DNA from: Actinernus sp. WN-2022
Taxonomy: Eukaryota > Cnidaria > Anthozoa > Actiniaria > Actinernidae
Assembly (NCBI GenBank): GCA_030867875.1
Contig: JAOWCC010000273.1
Coordinates: 1 to 64,000 of the forward strand
Direction of reading: 5' to 3'
Length of the DNA stretch: 64,000 nucleotides
Shown here: positions 24,136 to 36,153 of the stretch, in pieces
Layout of the letters: each line of letters begins with the position of its first letter
Numbering within the stretch: position 1 is the first letter of the stretch
Program-made: the position numbers and the translations under genes
Notes under the pieces: generated by a model
What the model was told of the DNA's origin: nothing
The model's database searches: none
Seen by the model: the letters and a program-made list of their open reading frames with translations, nothing else

Positions 24136-26879
24136 TCTCGATATGACCTCATTGTCATAGATGAAATCTCGATGATACCTATTAGAATATTCGAACACAT
24201 ACTTAGGACAGTGCAAGATCTTCCTTTTAGACCGGTCGTGTTGATGTCTGGTGACGTAGCCCAGCAACAACCGATCGACACTGTCGCAAACAGAGTTGTT
24301 CAAGTGCAATTGTGATTTTTATTATTTCTGTGGACTGGGCTTAATTAGCTTTAATGACCAAGATTAATTATATTTATGATTTTTATGATTTTTATGGCTA
24401 GACTGATTAGTCTTTAGACTTATATCGATTTTTAATTGTGATTAATTTCTAGCAACAATGCATCATTTAAGCCTTACATACATGTACATATGTACATACT
24501 GGTACCTATACATATAAATATGAGTGTGTGCTAGTGTGTGTGTGTGTGTGCGGGTATGTGTGGCAGTGAATGTATATATATGCATATATCAATAGTTATT
24601 TAGTTTACAGTTGGTGTGTTGTCGCAGGACTTTTACCGACTCAATAAATGTAGATGTAGATGTAGACTAAGTTTCGATCTTCAAGGGAACGACACAAAAC
24701 ACAACCGTTTGGGCCACTTGCCACACACTCACGTGTCTTTATTTTGGTCTGCAAGTGATTCGCAAGTCCACATTGTGAAATGGCACTACAAATCCTGGGT
24801 GTAAATAGTAGTGATTGCCTCTTTTCTTTGACTGCTTTCTGGGATTTCCTTTTCTATTGATCTTTCTTTCATTCCTTGTGAAATTTTCTGCTTCCCAATG
24901 TGTCCATTTTTACAAGAGCAGTGTCATTGCAGCAAGTCAGCTTGAGTTTACTGAAGGTTTTAAGGGTAGCTTGAAATACATTAACCCTTTCACTCCCAAG
25001 AGTGCCATATGGCACTATTACTGGTTACTTGCTTTGAGGGTTTAAATCTGACTAAGTTCAAAGAGCAATGCCCTGAGATTCCCACACACCTTAATGTATA
25101 GACCAATGATCCTATTGAACTGCATTAGGCATATTAAAAATGAATAATTTCATCTAAATCCTCCTTTCTTTGCATAACTTAACTATAGTTGACATTATTT
25201 CATTTCAGAAAAAAAGACTAAAATAGCACTTTCAAAAATAATTATTTCTCCTCAGATTCTACATTTTCTCTCAAAAATGCATATTTCACATAACATTTAG
25301 AGTTTCATGTTTGCACTAACCTCACTTTCTGTCTCCCAACACCTAAACTTGCCCAGAACCAGGCCATTCTGTCCACAAGCACTTCACGGCAAGCTTGGTG
25401 TTTACCTTTTCACACGAGGAGTTTAAGAGACTAAGAAGGAATGAAAGCTAGTCAGAGGTGAATGGGGTAGTATTTTGTGTGTGTTTTATTTTATTTTCAT
25501 TCACTGTATTAACCCTAACCTCGTTAATTCAACATGCATCTTATATCTGATTTATGGTAACCATATTAAAGGAATTTGTTAATCCAATGTTAACGTTTGC
25601 CATGCTATCGTTTAATTTTTGTTTTCAATGTTATGTATAGATGCAGGAGTACGAACAGATCTATAGCCTCTTGTTGCAGGAGGTAATGAACACATTATTT
25701 ATACGTCATGTGAATCGTCATGTGAATGGGATAGTAGTTTGTGTGTGTTTTATTTTATTTTCATTCAGTGTATTAACCCTAACCTCGGTAATTCAACATG
25801 CACCTTATATCTGATTTATGGTAACCATATTAAACGAATTTGTTAATGCAATGTAAACGTTTGACATGCTATCGTTTAATATTTATGTTCGTTATGTATA
25901 TTTGAAGGAGCTCCACAAGCTGTGTGTAAAGTGTCTGGAGGAGCGGGTAATGAACGCATTATTTATACGTCATGTGATACTTTTTTGGCAAATCATGTAT
26001 TCAGTTGTTTACTTTTATGAAATAATAAAGCTCGATATTTACCGTTGTACAATATCAATCATCATCCCTAGACTGGGAGAAACATACTTTTCCTTACATA
26101 TGCATGTGTGTTACATGCTTTTTGGATTAGGGTTATTAGCACGTTTTCCAATATGAAATAGATACTTGCTGGGGTTAGGGCTACCATATAATTGAACGTT
26201 CAAGTGAGCCTTTGTAAATGATATGCCATATATCGCGAGTCTTTAATCTAGCTACAAATCGAGAGAATACATGTGAGAACCAAGAACTACTTGTGAAATA
26301 GATTTCAATAGTTTTTTGGAGACTGTTTTTCAAACAACATGTAATTTTTTTCTAAAGTCTACGTTATACACCAACATCTCGACAGTTACTTTTCTTTCCT
26401 AAACTCTACGTTATACACCATCATCTCGACAGTTAGTTTATTTTCTTTCTTTTTTTCCAAACCACAAGTTATACACCATCATCTCGATACTTCGTTTTTT
26501 CCCATAAATTGTAGATTATACACCATCATGTCGACAGTTTGTTAATTTGCTGAACTCTACGTTATATAGTATGACATACGTAATTCTTGTATCCTGTACT
26601 TTTCTTTTCATAAAGCCCTTAAGTCATTACACTTCTCATGAACCAAGCTTTCTTCTTTCAACCTAACCGATTTAGGGTGGGCCGGGTGGGTTGTTGCGTG
26701 ACGTATAAGTCTCAGGTTATTAAACATCCCCATGAGTCCCAAACTTACAAGAGGTTGACAATGTACATTGTATATCGTAAATGCCGTTAAACGTAAGTTT
26801 TTCCTAACTTTCATATATATCATATATTTCCAAAATCAGTTTCCTCATCAAAGTCAATTCTTGCATCATTGATTATCAA

Positions 26880-28772
26880 ATGGACTTTGAACTCTTGCAG
26901 TTCGAGTATGACAGATGGCTATTTAAAACTGTAAGTGGGGCCATTGCAATCGACAAGAGAATGAATTGCTCGCCAGCGAAATCACTTGATGCAAAGCGTT
27001 TCAGCCCAGAATTCTGGAAGTGGAAGCATAGGGTGCTATTGGATGCTTTAGAGCAGTTTGGCTTCCCATCTGTATTTGTCACAATCAGTCCATACGAGTG
27101 GTCGTTCCCTTGGGTCAAATGGCTTGAGAATATCACAGATGTGACTGGCAAATGTCCTACGAAACTCAGCGCATCGGAAACGTTACACATCTCACATGTG
27201 TTAGCTCAACTGGTAAGAGGCTTCCTATGTGGGTTGAATGACATCAGATGGAGAAATCATGCATTTCACAACACGAAGCATGACGTTCCCAATGTAGAAA
27301 CGTACTTCTACATATTTGAATTTCAGCAAAGGGGAACCGTCCACTTGCATCTCTTGGTGTGGCTTAAGGATTTTAAGTCTATAAACACTGATACCATAAG
27401 AGCGGATATTCCTTGGGAGAGGCCAGACATGGCATATTTAGTGACAAAGGTGCAGAAATCTGACAAAGGCGTTAACCTTCAACAAGAAGAAGCTACTCAT
27501 TTCCAGACCGATGACGGCCAAACGGTCCTCAATCTCAAACACCCAGCTGACGCGTTCCAAATCAATCTTAGAGCTTATTTAATAAATGTACTTGGTGCAT
27601 TGAAATGCTCTATGGACTTTCAGTCCACAGATGGAAGAGGTATGGTTCTCAGATACGTATCGGCTTACGTATCTAAATGGCAAGACTCATATAGTAATCA
27701 GGGATTGTATTCGAAGCATGTCTTGCCGTACCAGGCTGCGTACAGAATGTTTCGCGAATTTTCTCCGTGCGAACCAGAAATGTGGCTAGCGTTAAGCGCA
27801 GTCAAACAAGCCTGGAGTGGAAGCAGAACTAAGATGTTCACAGCTCCAACGTCCAAAACGGTAATGGACAATGCCACAGCTTTGAAATACCGAGATCGTC
27901 CGTCCGCTCTAGAAAGCGTGACGCTATTACAATGGCTAAGAATGGTGAATCACGTTCCTAAGAAACCTGCTCCGTACAAAGAAGGCGTTACTTTAGTCGG
28001 CGTTAAATACGTATCGACTTTCACGCGTGAGTACTTCCTTCAACAAGTGGTCATGAATGTCCCTCACAGAAGCATAGCAGAGTTGACCCATCCTCACGTG
28101 AATGAATTACCAGAACAACTTCAGTTCTTCGCCGCAGCAATTCATCTATTACCAGCTATCTGGAATTGTCAAGTAGCTGTCGCTAGAAAGTTTGAAAGCG
28201 AAGGCCATAAAGACAGTTTCGTTGCAACCATGATAACCCACGTCGCAATGTTGCAAGATTTGTTAAAGCTATGGAAGCTCAGAGTAATTTCTTCTAAGAA
28301 TCTCAACGCTGAAAGCTGTGTAGATGAACGAAGATATCGCTTAGATGCCGTTCAACAGCACGTTGTCGCCGTTGTGACAACAGCGTTAAAGAACCGAGAA
28401 CAGTTTTATGAGACAGAAGATCATAGTTCTAATGACTTGCAAGAGAACGAAGACAGCGATTCCGACGATGATCGGGACGAGGCAGAATTAAGACCACAAA
28501 GTATTCACGTCACGGAACTGATTCCCAACGTCGATTGGCGAAAGTTGTTCTACGTGAAAGGAAAAGCTGGCACAGGAAAGACGTCCACTTTGTGCGCTAC
28601 TGTCATAGCGAGCGATAACGATGGTTATCAGGTTATGGTTACCACTCCAACTGGTTTTTTGGCAACCAAGTTTAAACAAGAGTTACAAGACCACGCTACT
28701 TGCGACACCGTTCACGTGGCATTCCACGTACCGGTGGATCCAAATGAGAGAGCTAAGATCAATTGGGATTGA
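26880..28772 (+). CDS. Truncated Helitron Rep/helicase ORF, array copy 6
   Basis: This 630-residue ORF has Asp171, Asn199 and Gly592, a combination that joins the front marker of copies 4-5 to the back marker of copies 2 and 7. Rep HUH, Y2 and Walker A motifs are intact. The shared TGA is followed in frame by the Walker B and motif III relic to 28952. Confidence 0.85.
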   Translation: MDFELLQFEYDRWLFKTVSGAIAIDKRMNCSPAKSLDAKRFSPEFWKWKHRVLLDALEQFGFPSVFVTISPYEWSFPWVKWLENITDVTGKCPTKLSASETLHISHVLAQLVRGFLCGLNDIRWRNHAFHNTKHDVPNVETYFYIFEFQQRGTVHLHLLVWLKDFKSINTDTIRADIPWERPDMAYLVTKVQKSDKGVNLQQEEATHFQTDDGQTVLNLKHPADAFQINLRAYLINVLGALKCSMDFQSTDGRGMVLRYVSAYVSKWQDSYSNQGLYSKHVLPYQAAYRMFREFSPCEPEMWLALSAVKQAWSGSRTKMFTAPTSKTVMDNATALKYRDRPSALESVTLLQWLRMVNHVPKKPAPYKEGVTLVGVKYVSTFTREYFLQQVVMNVPHRSIAELTHPHVNELPEQLQFFAAAIHLLPAIWNCQVAVARKFESEGHKDSFVATMITHVAMLQDLLKLWKLRVISSKNLNAESCVDERRYRLDAVQQHVVAVVTTALKNREQFYETEDHSSNDLQENEDSDSDDDRDEAELRPQSIHVTELIPNVDWRKLFYVKGKAGTGKTSTLCATVIASDNDGYQVMVTTPTGFLATKFKQELQDHATCDTVHVAFHVPVDPNERAKINWD

Positions 28773-31516
28773 TCTCGATATGACCTCATTGTCATAGATG
28801 AAATCTCGATGATACCTATTAGAATATTCGAACACATACTTAGGACAGTGCAAGATCTTCCTTTTAGACCGGTCGTGTTGATGTCTGGTGACGTAGCCCA
28901 GCAACAACCGATCGACACTGTCGCAAACAGAGTTGTTCAAGTGCAATTGTGATTTTTATTATTTCTGTGGACTGGGCTTAATTAGCTTTAATGACCAAGA
29001 TTAATTATATTTATGATTTTTATGATTTTTATGGCTAGACTGATTAGTCTTTAGACTTATATCGATTTTTAATTGTGATTAATTTCTAGCAACAATGCAT
29101 CATTTAAGCCTTACATACATGTACATATGTACATACTGGTACCTATACATATAAATATGAGTGTGTGCTAGTGTGTGTGTGTGTGTGCGGGTATGTGTGG
29201 CAGTGAATGTATATATATGCATATATCAATAGTTATTTAGTTTACAGTTGGTGTGTTGTCGCAGGACTTTTACCGACTCAATAAATGTAGATGTAGATGT
29301 AGACTAAGTTTCGATCTTCAAGGGAACGACACAAAACACAACCGTTTGGGCCACTTGCCACACACTCACGTGTCTTTATTTTGGTCTGCAAGTGATTCGC
29401 AAGTCCACATTGTGAAATGGCACTACAAATCCTGGGTGTAAATAGTAGTGATTGCCTCTTTTCTTTGACTGCTTTCTGGGATTTCCTTTTCTATTGATCT
29501 TTCTTTCATTCCTTGTGAAATTTTCTGCTTCCCAATGTGTCCATTTTTACAAGAGCAGTGTCATTGCAGCAAGTCAGCTTGAGTTTACTGAAGGTTTTAA
29601 GGGTAGCTTGAAATACATTAACCCTTTCACTCCCAAGAGTGCCATATGGCACTATTACTGGTTACTTGCTTTGAGGGTTTAAATCTGACTAAGTTCAAAG
29701 AGCAATGCCCTGAGATTCCCACACACCTTAATGTATAGACCAATGATCCTATTGAACTGCATTAGGCATATTAAAAATGAATAATTTCATCTAAATCCTC
29801 CTTTCTTTGCATAACTTAACTATAGTTGACATTATTTCATTTCAGAAAAAAAGACTAAAATAGCACTTTCAAAAATAATTATTTCTCCTCAGATTCTACA
29901 TTTTCTCTCAAAAATGCATATTTCACATAACATTTAGAGTTTCATGTTTGCACTAACCTCACTTTCTGTCTCCCAACACCTAAACTTGCCCAGAACCAGG
30001 CCATTCTGTCCACAAGCACTTCACGGCAAGCTTGGTGTTTACCTTTTCACACGAGGAGTTTAAGAGACTAAGAAGGAATGAAAGCTAGTCAGAGGTGAAT
30101 GGGGTAGTATTTTGTGTGTGTTTTATTTTATTTTCATTCACTGTATTAACCCTAACCTCGTTAATTCAACATGCATCTTATATCTGATTTATGGTAACCA
30201 TATTAAAGGAATTTGTTAATCCAATGTTAACGTTTGCCATGCTATCGTTTAATTTTTGTTTTCAATGTTATGTATAGATGCAGGAGTACGAACAGATCTA
30301 TAGCCTCTTGTTGCAGGAGGTAATGAACACATTATTTATACGTCATGTGAATCGTCATGTGAATGGGATAGTAGTTTGTGTGTGTTTTATTTTATTTTCA
30401 TTCAGTGTATTAACCCTAACCTCGGTAATTCAACATGCACCTTATATCTGATTTATGGTAACCATATTAAACGAATTTGTTAATGCAATGTAAACGTTTG
30501 ACATGCTATCGTTTAATATTTATGTTCGTTATGTATATTTGAAGGAGCTCCACAAGCTGTGTGTAAAGTGTCTGGAGGAGCGGGTAATGAACGCATTATT
30601 TATACGTCATGTGATACTTTTTTGGCAAATCATGTATTCAGTTGTTTACTTTTATGAAATAATAAAGCTCGATATTTACCGTTGTACAATATCAATCATC
30701 ATCCCTAGACTGGGAGAAACATACTTTTCCTTACATATGCATGTGTGTTACATGCTTTTTGGATTAGGGTTATTAGCACGTTTTCCAATATGAAATAGAT
30801 ACTTGCTGGGGTTAGGGCTACCATATAATTGAACGTTCAAGTGAGCCTTTGTAAATGATATGCCATATATCGCGAGTCTTTAATCTAGCTACAAATCGAG
30901 AGAATACATGTGAGAACCAAGAACTACTTGTGAAATAGATTTCAATATTTTTTTGGAGACTGTTTTTCAAACAACATGTAATTTTTTTCTAAAGTCTACG
31001 TTATACACCAACATCTCGACAGTTACTTTTCTTTCCTAAACTCTACGTTATACACCATCATCTCGACAGTTAGTTTATTTTCTTTCTTTTTTTCCAAACC
31101 ACAAGTTATACACCATCATCTCGATACTTCGTTTTTTCCCATAAATTGTAGATTATACACCATCATGTCGACAGTTTGTTAATTTGCTGAACTCTACGTT
31201 ATATAGTATGACATACGTAATTCTTGTATCCTGTACTTTTCTTTTCATAAAGCCCTTAAGTCATTACACTTCTCATGAACCAAGCTTTCTTCTTTCAACC
31301 TAACCGATTTAGGGTGGGCCGGGTGGGTTGTTGCGTGACGTATAAGTCTCAGGTTATTAAACATCCCCATGAGTCCCAAACTTACAAGAGGTTGACAATG
31401 TACATTGTATATCGTAAATGCCGTTAAACGTAAGTTTTTCCTAACTTTCATATATATCATATATTTCCAAAATCAGTTTCCTCATCAAAGTCAATTCTTG
31501 CATCATTGATTATCAA

Positions 31517-33409
31517 ATGGACTTTGAACTCTTGCAGTTCGAGTATGACAGATGGCTATTTAAAACTGTAAGTGGGGCCATTGCAATCGACAAGAGAATG
31601 AATTGCTCGCCAGCGAAATCACTTGATGCAAAGCGTTTCAGCCCAGAATTCTGGAAGTGGAAGCATAGGGTGCTATTGGATGCTTTAGAGCAGTTTGGCT
31701 TCCCATCTGTATTTGTCACAATCAGTCCATACGAGTGGTCGTTCCCTTGGGTCAAATGGCTTGAGAATATCACAGATGTGACTGGCAAATGTCCTACGAA
31801 ACTCAGCGCATCGGAAACGTTACACATCTCACATGTGTTAGCTCAACTGGTAAGAGGCTTCCTATGTGGGTTGAATGACATCAGATGGAGAAATCATGCA
31901 TTTCACAACACGAAGCATGACGTTCCCAATGTAGAAACGTACTTCTACATATTTGAATTTCAGCAAAGGGGAACCGTCCACTTGCATCTCTTGGTGTGGC
32001 TTAAGGATTTTAAGTCTATAAACACTCATACCATAAGAGCGGATATTCCTTGGGAGAGGCCAGACATGGCATATTTAGTGACAAAGGTGCAGAAATCTGA
32101 CAAAGGCGTTAACCTTCAACAAGAAGAAGCTACTCATTTCCAGACCGATGACGGCCAAACGGTCCTCAATCTCAAACACCCAGCTGACGCGTTCCAAATC
32201 AATCTTAGAGCTTATTTAATAAATGTACTTGGTGCATTGAAATGCTCTATGGACTTTCAGTCCACAGATGGAAGAGGTATGGTTCTCAGATACGTATCGG
32301 CTTACGTATCTAAATGGCAAGACTCATATAGTAATCAGGGATTGTATTCGAAGCATGTCTTGCCGTACCAGGCTGCGTACAGAATGTTTCGCGAATTTTC
32401 TCCGTGCGAACCAGAAATGTGGCTAGCGTTAAGCGCAGTCAAACAAGCCTGGAGTGGAAGCAGAACTAAGATGTTCACAGCTCCAACGTCCAAAACGGTA
32501 ATGGACAATGCCACAGCTTTGAAATACCGAGATCGTCCGTCCGCTCTAGAAAGCGTGACGCTATTACAATGGCTAAGAATGGTGAATCACGTTCCTAAGA
32601 AACCTGCTCCGTACAAAGAAGGCGTTACTTTAGTCGGCGTTAAATACGTATCGACTTTCACGCGTGAGTACTTCCTTCAACAAGTGGTCATGAATGTCCC
32701 TCACAGAAGCATAGCAGAGTTGACCCATCCTCACGTGAATGAATTACCAGAACAACTTCAGTTCTTCGCCGCAGCAATTCATCTATTACCAGCTATCTGG
32801 AATTGTCAAGTAGCTGTCGCTAGAAAGTTTGAAAGCGAAGGCCATAAAGACAGTTTCGTTGCAACCATGATAACCCACGTCGCAATGTTGCAAGATTTGT
32901 TAAAGCTATGGAAGCTCAGAGTAATTTCTTCTAAGAATCTCAACGCTGAAAGCTGTGTAGATGAACGAAGATATCGCTTAGATGCCGTTCAACAGCACGT
33001 TGTCGCCGTTGTGACAACAGCGTTAAAGAACCGAGAACAGTTTTATGAGACAGAAGATCATAGTTCTAATGACTTGCAAGAGAACGAAGACAGCGATTCC
33101 GACGATGATCGGGACGAGGCAGAATTAAGACCACAAAGTATTCACGTCACGGAACTGATTCCCAACGTCGATTGGCGAAAGTTGTTCTACGTGAAAGGAA
33201 AAGCTGGCACAGGAAAGACGTCCACTTTGTGCGCTACTGTCATAGCGAGCGATAACGATGGTTATCAGGTTATGGTTACCACTCCAACTGGTTTTTTGGC
33301 AACCAAGTTTAAACAAGAGTTACAAGACCACGCTACTTGCGACACCGTTCACGTGGCATTCCACGTACCGGTGGATCCAAATGAGAGAGCTAAGATCAAT
33401 TGGGATTGA
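31517..33409 (+). CDS. Truncated Helitron Rep/helicase ORF, array copy 7
   Basis: This 630-residue ORF has markers His171, Asn199 and Gly592 and the T variant in the spacer near 30950, so it is the closest match to copy 2 although five units away. It ends at the shared TGA, with the helicase relic in frame to 33589. Confidence 0.85.
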   Translation: MDFELLQFEYDRWLFKTVSGAIAIDKRMNCSPAKSLDAKRFSPEFWKWKHRVLLDALEQFGFPSVFVTISPYEWSFPWVKWLENITDVTGKCPTKLSASETLHISHVLAQLVRGFLCGLNDIRWRNHAFHNTKHDVPNVETYFYIFEFQQRGTVHLHLLVWLKDFKSINTHTIRADIPWERPDMAYLVTKVQKSDKGVNLQQEEATHFQTDDGQTVLNLKHPADAFQINLRAYLINVLGALKCSMDFQSTDGRGMVLRYVSAYVSKWQDSYSNQGLYSKHVLPYQAAYRMFREFSPCEPEMWLALSAVKQAWSGSRTKMFTAPTSKTVMDNATALKYRDRPSALESVTLLQWLRMVNHVPKKPAPYKEGVTLVGVKYVSTFTREYFLQQVVMNVPHRSIAELTHPHVNELPEQLQFFAAAIHLLPAIWNCQVAVARKFESEGHKDSFVATMITHVAMLQDLLKLWKLRVISSKNLNAESCVDERRYRLDAVQQHVVAVVTTALKNREQFYETEDHSSNDLQENEDSDSDDDRDEAELRPQSIHVTELIPNVDWRKLFYVKGKAGTGKTSTLCATVIASDNDGYQVMVTTPTGFLATKFKQELQDHATCDTVHVAFHVPVDPNERAKINWD

Positions 33410-36153
33410 TCTCGATATGACCTCATTGTCATAGATGAAATCTCGATGATACCTATTAGAATATTCGAACACATACTTAGGACAGTGCAAGATCTTCCTT
33501 TTAGACCGGTCGTGTTGATGTCTGGTGACGTAGCCCAGCAACAACCGATCGACACTGTCGCAAACAGAGTTGTTCAAGTGCAATTGTGATTTTTATTATT
33601 TCTGTGGACTGGGCTTAATTAGCTTTAATGACCAAGATTAATTATATTTATGATTTTTATGATTTTTATGGCTAGACTGATTAGTCTTTAGACTTATATC
33701 GATTTTTAATTGTGATTAATTTCTAGCAACAATGCATCATTTAAGCCTTACATACATGTACATATGTACATACTGGTACCTATACATATAAATATGAGTG
33801 TGTGCTAGTGTGTGTGTGTGTGTGCGGGTATGTGTGGCAGTGAATGTATATATATGCATATATCAATAGTTATTTAGTTTACAGTTGGTGTGTTGTCGCA
33901 GGACTTTTACCGACTCAATAAATGTAGATGTAGATGTAGACTAAGTTTCGATCTTCAAGGGAACGACACAAAACACAACCGTTTGGGCCACTTGCCACAC
34001 ACTCACGTGTCTTTATTTTGGTCTGCAAGTGATTCGCAAGTCCACATTGTGAAATGGCACTACAAATCCTGGGTGTAAATAGTAGTGATTGCCTCTTTTC
34101 TTTGACTGCTTTCTGGGATTTCCTTTTCTATTGATCTTTCTTTCATTCCTTGTGAAATTTTCTGCTTCCCAATGTGTCCATTTTTACAAGAGCAGTGTCA
34201 TTGCAGCAAGTCAGATTGAGTTTACTGAAGGTTTTAAGGGTAGCTTGAAATACATTAACCCTTTCACTCCCAAGAGTGCCATATGGCACTATTACTGGTT
34301 ACTTGCTTTGAGGGTTTAAATCTGACTAAGTTCAAAGAGCAATGCCCTGAGATTCCCACACACCTTAATGTATAGACCAATGATCCTATTGAACTGCATT
34401 AGGCATATTAAAAATGAATAATTTCATCTAAATCCTCCTTTCTTTGCATAACTTAACTATAGTTGACATTATTTCATTTCAGAAAAAAAGACTAAAATAG
34501 CACTTTCAAAAATAATTATTTCTCCTCAGATTCTACATTTTCTCTCAAAAATGCATATTTCACATAACATTTAGAGTTTCATGTTTGCACTAACCTCACT
34601 TTCTGTCTCCCAACACCTAAACTTGCCCAGAACCAGGCCATTCTGTCCACAAGCACTTCACGGCAAGCTTGGTGTTTACCTTTTCACACGAGGAGTTTAA
34701 GAGACTAAGAAGGAATGAAAGCTAGTCAGAGGTGAATGGGGTAGTATTTTGTGTGTGTTTTATTTTATTTGCATTCACTGTATTAACCCTAACCTCGTTA
34801 ATTCAACATGCATCTTATATCTGATTTATGGTAACCATATTAAAGGAATTTGTTAATCCAATGTTAACGTTTGCCATGCTATCGTTTAATTTTTGTTTTC
34901 AATGTTATGTATAGATGCAGGAGTACGAACAGATCTATAGCCTCTTGTTGCAGGAGGTAATGAACACATTATTTATACGTCATGTGAATCGTCATGTGAA
35001 TGGGATAGTAGTTTGTGTGTGTTTTATTTTATTTTCATTCAGTGTATTAACCCTAACCTCGGTAATTCAACATGCACCTTATATCTGATTTATGGTAACC
35101 ATATTAAACGAATTTGTTAATGCAATGTAAACGTTTGACATGCTATCGTTTAATATTTATGTTCGTTATGTATATTTGAAGGAGCTCCACAAGCTGTGTG
35201 TAAAGTGTCTGGAGGAGCGGGTAATGAACGCATTATTTATACGTCATGTGATACTTTTTTGGCAAATCATGTATTCAGTTGTTTACTTTTATGAAATAAT
35301 AAAGCTCGATATTTACCGTTGTACAATATCAATCATCATCCCTAGACTGGGAGAAACATACTTTTCCTTACATATGCATGTGTGTTACATGCTTTTTGGA
35401 TTAGGGTTATTAGCACGTTTTCCAATATGAAATAGATACTTGCTGGGGTTAGGGCTACCATATAATTGAACGTTCAAGTGAGCCTTTGTAAATGATATGC
35501 CATATATCGCGAGTCTTTAATCTAGCTACAAATCGAGAGAATACATGTGAGAACCAAGAACTACTTGTGAAATAGATTTCAATAGTTTTTTGGAGACTGT
35601 TTTTCAAACAACATGTAATTTTTTTCTAAAGTCTACGTTATACACCAACATCTCGACAGTTACTTTTCTTTCCTAAACTCTACGTTATACACCATCATCT
35701 CGACAGTTAGTTTATTTTCTTTCTTTTTTTCCAAACCACAAGTTATACACCATCATCTCGATACTTCGTTTTTTCCCATAAATTGTAGATTATACACCAT
35801 CATGTCGACAGTTTGTTAATTTGCTGAACTCTACGTTATATAGTATGACATACGTAATTCTTGTATCCTGTACTTTTCTTTTCATAAAGCCCTTAAGTCA
35901 TTACACTTCTCATGAACCAAGCTTTCTTCTTTCAACCTAACCGATTTAGGGTGGGCCGGGTGGGTTGTTGCGTGACGTATAAGTCTCAGGTTATTAAACA
36001 TCCCCATGAGTCCCAAACTTACAAGAGGTTGACAATGTACATTGTATATCGTAAATGCCGTTAAACGTAAGTTTTTCCTAACTTTCATATATATCATATA
36101 TTTCCAAAATCAGTTTCCTCATCAAAGTCAATTCTTGCATCATTGATTATCAA

